Below, piece by piece: positions 59,448-64,000 of a stretch of DNA of 64,000 bases (position 1 is the first letter of the stretch; the number at the start of each line of letters is the position of its first letter). A model generated the notes under the pieces. That model worked only from the letters and a program-made list of their open reading frames with translations. It was not told the DNA's origin and did no database searches. Made by a program: the position numbers and the translations under genes. Source of the DNA: Neospora caninum Liverpool. Its lineage: Eukaryota > Apicomplexa > Conoidasida > Eucoccidiorida > Sarcocystidae. Location: contig NC_018397.1 in the NCBI RefSeq assembly GCF_000208865.1, forward strand, positions 1,550,001 to 1,614,000, written 5' to 3'.

Positions 59448-61404
59448 CTTCTTGGGGATTCAGAGGCTCCTCTGCGCAGGCCTGTTAACGCGTCACAGGT
59501 CACAACAAAGCGCAAACACAGAACGCCGTCCTTCAGCCGCCAAGTTCTCTTGTCTCCCTCTCCTTCCCTCGCCTCCCTTCTTTCCCTCTTCATTTCCTCG
59601 CTTCCCGTCGATCTCGCTCTTCCTCCGCTCCCTAGGTTTCTCTGTGTCTACGCCGGGGCTGAACCTGAGGTCGGCCGCACAGCCTGGGCCGAGGTGTCGT
59701 CACAGAGTTTCGGTTCACGCGTGTTTTTGAGTCGCGAGGCAATTCCAAAATACTCAGGACTCTCTGTGAACCAGGAAATGAGAATTACAAACGGCCCTCG
59801 ACTGAAAGACCAGACCCATGATCCAGGCACTTGCGCTTGAAGCACGCCGATACACACGGTGTGGCCTAAAGACTAGGCGCGCTTTTGTACAGAGTGTTAC
59901 CGAAGCTGTGCAAACGCAATTGAACTTGGACGCGGGTAACAAAGACAGTCGAAATGCGAAGTTTACAACCCTGGCAGTTTTTTCCACAGACGCATTTGTC
60001 CACATAAGAGGTATATCCGAGAGGCACAGGCAGCGGCTACAAGAAGGAGATGGCGGGCGGGCACGGATCGCAAGGAGATACTGGAAGAAAGTTCCCCGAC
60101 GTCGATTCCAGTCGCCGAAGGAGGGAAGAAGCACAGAAAACGGGCGAAAGGCAAGCGGACAAGACAAGAGGCGGTGTGGTGGATTGGAACATCGCGAGGC
60201 ACGAGAAGTGGAAAGAGGAACCTGCGAGAACGGGGGGGACTGCGGAGCCGTCGCTTCAGCGACACTCCCGAGAGAGCGAAGGACGCACACGAAGAGGACA
60301 GCAGAGAGGAAAAAAGTTGAAAGAGAAAAGGGGGAAAAAAGCGAACAAGGAAAGAACAAGAAAAAGAAGACGATAAAAAGATGACCTACTTTTTTGCGGT
60401 CGTGAAGAGCAGCGAAGTCCCGCGGAAGACGCGCATCGGCTGATGGTCCCGGAGAAAAGAGCCAGCAACGAGGAGAGACCCCACAACCACAGAGAGCAGG
60501 TGGCGGGAGGACAAGAGAGATAATGTGGAAGCGAGAGATGCTGGCGGAAAAGGCCGCGAGAGCGAGGGGACGAGCTCCGGCCCTGTGGCGGGAGGAGAGA
60601 GAAAGCCGCTTAATACGACGACGCGAGGGCCGGAGGAGAAAAAAAGCCGGCGCCTGGAAAGAAATCGCTCCTCCCAGTTGGGAAGATAACTCATCCGCCG
60701 CGACAAAAGATCGGCGACGTTCGCTTCGCAGATGAACGGCTTTTCCTCGGAAGAAACAAACGAGACATAGAGGGACCCGGCACGCTTAGAGGCGGGCAAA
60801 AAGTTCCAGTGCAGACGAACTGTTTTCTGCTCGTTCGGAGGTCCTCTGGAGAAGGAGCGGACGAGGGAAAGAGGCCGGAAAAAACGCGTGCGCCTGTTAA
60901 AAAACGGGCAGAGAAGAAGTGCACTGCAATCCCTTCAACACGACTATCAGTCGCAGAAATTTTGTCGGGCCAGCACGCCGCAGTTTTGGAGACGTCGCCG
61001 CGCTCGCTGGATCTTTTTTCTCCCGACAACGGGCGAAACGAGGGGAAAACACTCGCTTGCTGGAGGCTCACAGTCGACGCGAAGAGTGGCTGGGGCCACT
61101 GGAGGACAAGTGAAGTCAAAGCGCCGCCGAAAAAAGAAAAAGTCGAAGTTCTGTCGCTGGGCAACAGTTCGCCGTCCCTTGCGCTTCGCCAAGCGCGTGC
61201 ATGCGCAGATTTTTGGGAAAAGGCTCCCGCAATCGCTGCGCACGCGGATTGTGGCTGCGCTGTGGCCGCCGCTGCTTCGCGAGAGCTTTCTTGGGGGGAG
61301 GACCGCGATCAAAGAAAAAAGCAAACGCCAAGAGAACGAAAGATTAGTTTTTTTTGCTCGCGAAACGCACGAGCCACGTCCTTCGCTGAAACAGACTCGT
61401 GGGA

Positions 61405-61418
61405 GGTGTACGTACACC
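61405..61418. repeat. TGTA-NN-TACA palindrome, exact 14-bp copy
   Basis: GGTGTACGTACACC, third exact copy in the window, in the divergent spacer between the 113-aa gene and SRRM1. Confidence 0.85.
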
Positions 61419-61710
61419 CCACGAGCGCGATTCCCGGGGGGGTTTCCTGGGCAGTGGCGTTGTAAAGTTCTTCCTTTCGTGTCTTTCTCTCTGTTGCGGC
61501 GCTAAACAGCGGAGGAGAGTGATCTCTTCAATCCGCCCCTGAGTGTTCCTTCCTTCTTGATTTCGTTGTCCCGCCCTGTCCTCTGCGTCTTTCCCGTTCG
61601 CGTCGGAAAGTGTCGGCCGACTCCGCGGCGGCCTCCCGACGTCCGGCGGCGGTCTCTGCGTCTTTCAGCTGCCTTTTTCTTCCCCGTCCTGGTCGAAAGG
61701 GAATTACAGG

Positions 61711-62110
61711 CTACGCCTGCCGTTTCCTCTTAACAGATTCGAAAGGCGGCTTCTTTGTCGGTGCCTTTGTTTCTCTCTCCAAGTCTTCGCTGGACTGCCT
61801 CGTCCGCTTTCCGGCGCCGACTCGCAGTGGCCATTTCCTCCAAGCATCCACCAAAATAGAGGCGGAGGACAGGCTGCCAGAGTCTTTTTGTCGCAGAGCG
61901 GAAAGCCGCTGCAAAAAGTCCAGACTGTTGGGATTGGCAGCGCCGTTTGTCTTGGTCGTGATACACACATTCGGGGTGGCGCCTGCATCGTGTGCCGCCG
62001 CGTACTGGACCGCGTCCCGCCTTCCTCTCGTTTTGTCTCGTTTTATCATTTTCTTCTCCTCCTGGCCCTTTTTCGCCCTCGTTCACGGAAGCGCTAGCCT
62101 GTTCTGCCAT
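61711..62110 (-). CDS. candidate overlapping small ORFs (126 and 112 codons)
   Basis: Two ATG-initiated frames overlap out of register on the minus strand. One starts ATGGCAGAA at 62110 (MAEQASASVNEGEKG..., ending KEAAFRIC, stop near 61730). The other starts at 62049 (MIKRDKTRGRRDAVQ..., ending ESVKRKRQA, stop at 61711). Both are basic and hydrophilic and neither matches a known family. At most one is likely to be real; both may be leader sequence. Confidence 0.2.
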
Positions 62111-62740
62111 CGTGGCCTTTCTGAGAGATCCGCAGCGCCTTCTCCCTCGCGTTTCTGTCTCCCGCTTCTTCCGCCGTAAGAACACCGCAGGAACACGCGC
62201 AGGAAACAAACGAAAGGCGAAAGAGAAATGAGGCGCGTCGCAGGAGATACGGCGTACGGGTTCGTGGCGAAGATGCTTCCTGGGCGGGGGTCTTGTTTTG
62301 CGTGAAACAAAGACGATTGGTGCCGGTCTTCGGCAACTTCCCTGTTGGCGGCCGGAAAACAAGGTCATGTCTATCAGCATAATAATTCTGCATATATATA
62401 TGCATATTTAGACAGACATACGCTGGTATATATGCATCTGCGTTTACGCCTGTTTAGTACAAATATATATATATATATATGGAAGCTACGTAGCAGTCTA
62501 TACTTTGTAGCGACGGTGATATACATCGACAGTCTTTCGTCTGTCATCAATTATGAGTATTCTGTACGTGTATAGTAACACATGTGTATCTATCTGCAGC
62601 TGTGTATCTGATCACAGCCACCATGTATGTATACACACACACTTCTCTGTTTATTTATGTATATATGCATGCATGCATTTGCGTATGCGTGAATCTGTTT
62701 GGGAGCTGACCGATGCTGTGAACTGGTTTGTTTGCAGAGC

Positions 62741-63790
62741 ATGTCGGGGGGACCCGGTTTTTATCGGGGCACGAATCGTGACCAGACGCCGTTCTTTAAA
62801 GACAAAGATAAAAAGTTGATTGAATCTCGAAAAGTAATCTCGCGGAACCACGTACTAGCCTCACACATCCGCACTTTGTATACCATTCATACAACATCGT
62901 CACTGTTTATCTATTTGTTGATCAACCTTTTTTTTACGTGTACATACACTGCATCGAATTTCTCTTGCGGTGGCGGCATCTGTTTCTGATCGCAGCTCTT
63001 TTTGCTTCTTACACTGCAGGCACTTTCTTCTCATGGCTCATCAGGAGATGAATCGAAACGAGCATCCATACGCAAATTCCTGTGTATATGCATCTATTTA
63101 CATGCTTCATTGTACAGTATCTATACATGTTTATGCATATATTTGTAGGTCTGTTCAGTCGTTGTCACTTGTCCGTGCGCGCGTTGTTTCCTGTATGTCT
63201 CCAGAGATCTGACCTGCGTTTCTCCGTTCCTTGTGGATTTTTTCTTTCCTTTTTTTGTCCGTATGGGGCGACACAGTGGCCTTCAATCTTCGAGGAGCAT
63301 GTCGACATGTCGAAAGTCAACACGGATGTGATGAAGGCGTGGGTGTCCAGCAAAATTACCGCTCTCTTAGGTAATCCCTTGAAAAATCGAGACTGCCTCA
63401 GCCGAGGCTCCACCCACAAAGACAGGTTTTCACATCTGTATCGTATACATATTTATTTGTATTTCATGGGTATATATGTTTCCCGTTTGCGGACGAGCAT
63501 GCATACGCACATATCAATACGCATGTGTCAATACGAAAGGATGGAGATGTAGAAGTATGCTGTAGATCTATGTGAAGGCGCATCGTTGAGTTTTCACGCG
63601 GAAGACGCCTTGTGAAACCGTGTTTCTCGTCCTCTCTGTACCTATATATCTGTATCTGAATATGTGGATGTTCGATTCTGTACATTTCCTCATGTGGTTT
63701 TATGTACAGGCTTCGAAGACGACATCGTGAGCTCGTACTGCATGACCCAGCTGTATCCCGAGGAGGCTTTGTCGCAAGATGCCGACGCCC
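62741..63790 (+). CDS. SRRM1: SRRM1/SRm160-like PWI-domain splicing factor, 5' part
   Basis: Nuclear serine/arginine matrix protein that acts as a splicing coactivator and exon-junction component in animals. Exons visible: 62741-62833, 63277-63370 and 63710-63790, ending with one base of a split codon before GTAAGG, so the gene continues past the right edge. The first 89 residues are seen. MSGGPGFYRGTNRDQTPFF matches the family N-terminus (GFFRGTSAEQD). KKLIESRK then leads into the PWI domain: FEEHVDMSKVNTDVMKAWVS, KITALLGFEDDIVSSYC and MTQLYPEEA align closely with human VDMSKVNLEVIKPWI and LGFEDDVVIEF. The PWI domain binds nucleic acid. The SR-rich remainder is not in the window. An acceptor directly before the ATG implies an untranslated first exon. 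Confidence 0.92.
62938..62949. repeat. TGTA-NN-TACA palindrome copy, short variant
   Basis: GTGTACATACAC, in SRRM1 intron 1; core and inner arms intact, outer GG/CC arms missing. Confidence 0.5.
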
Positions 63791-64000
63791 GTAAGGGACT
63801 AAGACAACGCGGACTTGAGAGACGAAGGGCAAAAGGGAAATGACGAGAAGAAAACGAAGAATCTGTCTCTCTTCACCTTTCACTCCTTTCTGGCGTTTCG
63901 CTCCTCTCAAACCTCTTCTTGACTTTCGATCCGTGCTTCAAGCCGTCCTGCGTCTCTCCTCTCTCCTCTTGTTCTCGTCTCTCCTGTGTTTCTGTCTGGT

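Larger units (their letters stand above)
59448..62740. other. 3.3-kb divergent spacer before SRRM1
   Basis: The minus-strand 113-aa gene and the plus-strand SRRM1 gene diverge from here. It contains an exact palindrome at 61405, two overlapping minus-strand frames at 61711-62110 and an AT tract near 62463-62480. A TTTGTTTGCAG acceptor four bases before the SRRM1 ATG suggests a non-coding SRRM1 leader exon somewhere in this interval. Confidence 0.55.

Noticed and set aside
60390..60799. Minus-strand frame as a first exon of the 113-aa gene
   Set aside because: Its donor AAAAAA/GTAGGT can be joined only through an exon at 59801-59665 that then hits a stop; the ATG at 59447 gives a simpler complete model.
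60809..61465. 218-codon plus frame
   Set aside because: Begins at GTG with no ATG early on, no family resemblance, and lies in a divergent promoter region.

Overview
The window is nuclear DNA from a coccidian apicomplexan, most likely Toxoplasma gondii or a very close relative (Hammondia, Neospora). Supporting signs are short exons joined by GT-AG introns of about 80 to 1000 bases, long GC-rich disordered protein segments with serine runs, long intergenic leaders, (AT)n microsatellites, TGCATGC runs, and recognisable eukaryotic housekeeping genes carrying lineage-specific insertions. There are no bacterial operons, phage, IS elements or CRISPR arrays. The species call is inference from style and gene content, not a database match. 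I built all exon models by hand from splice signals and phase. Every model listed closes with consistent phase.

Left part (1-20.2 kb), minus strand: a large RNA-binding protein with tandem CCHC zinc knuckles and an RRM runs off the left edge. About 6.4 kb without a convincing gene follows, then a nine-exon two-pore cation channel (TPC) ending at 11857.

Middle (20.2-45.3 kb), plus strand: USP14/Ubp6 deubiquitinase (seven exons, with an assembly gap in intron 1 and a coding-like tandem repeat in intron 3), a triple-CCCH zinc-finger protein, the ubiquitin-like modifier UFM1 (three exons), and a newly modelled 74-residue single-pass membrane protein with a 13-nt first exon. TPC and USP14 are head to head across a 5-kb spacer.

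Right part (45.3-64 kb): a nine-exon NAA35/MAK10 homologue (NatC auxiliary subunit), an intronless SURF1 homologue (cytochrome c oxidase assembly) and a 113-residue small protein using a GC-AG intron, all on the minus strand. On the plus strand, the PWI-domain splicing factor SRRM1/SRm160 runs off the right edge.

The genes are independent housekeeping functions rather than one pathway: RNA binding and splicing, proteasome and UFM1 biology, N-terminal acetylation, respiratory assembly and an organellar channel. The most unusual non-genic signal is a dispersed 12-18 bp palindrome with core TGTA(N)2TACA. It has three identical 14-bp copies and several near copies, found both upstream of genes and inside coding exons.
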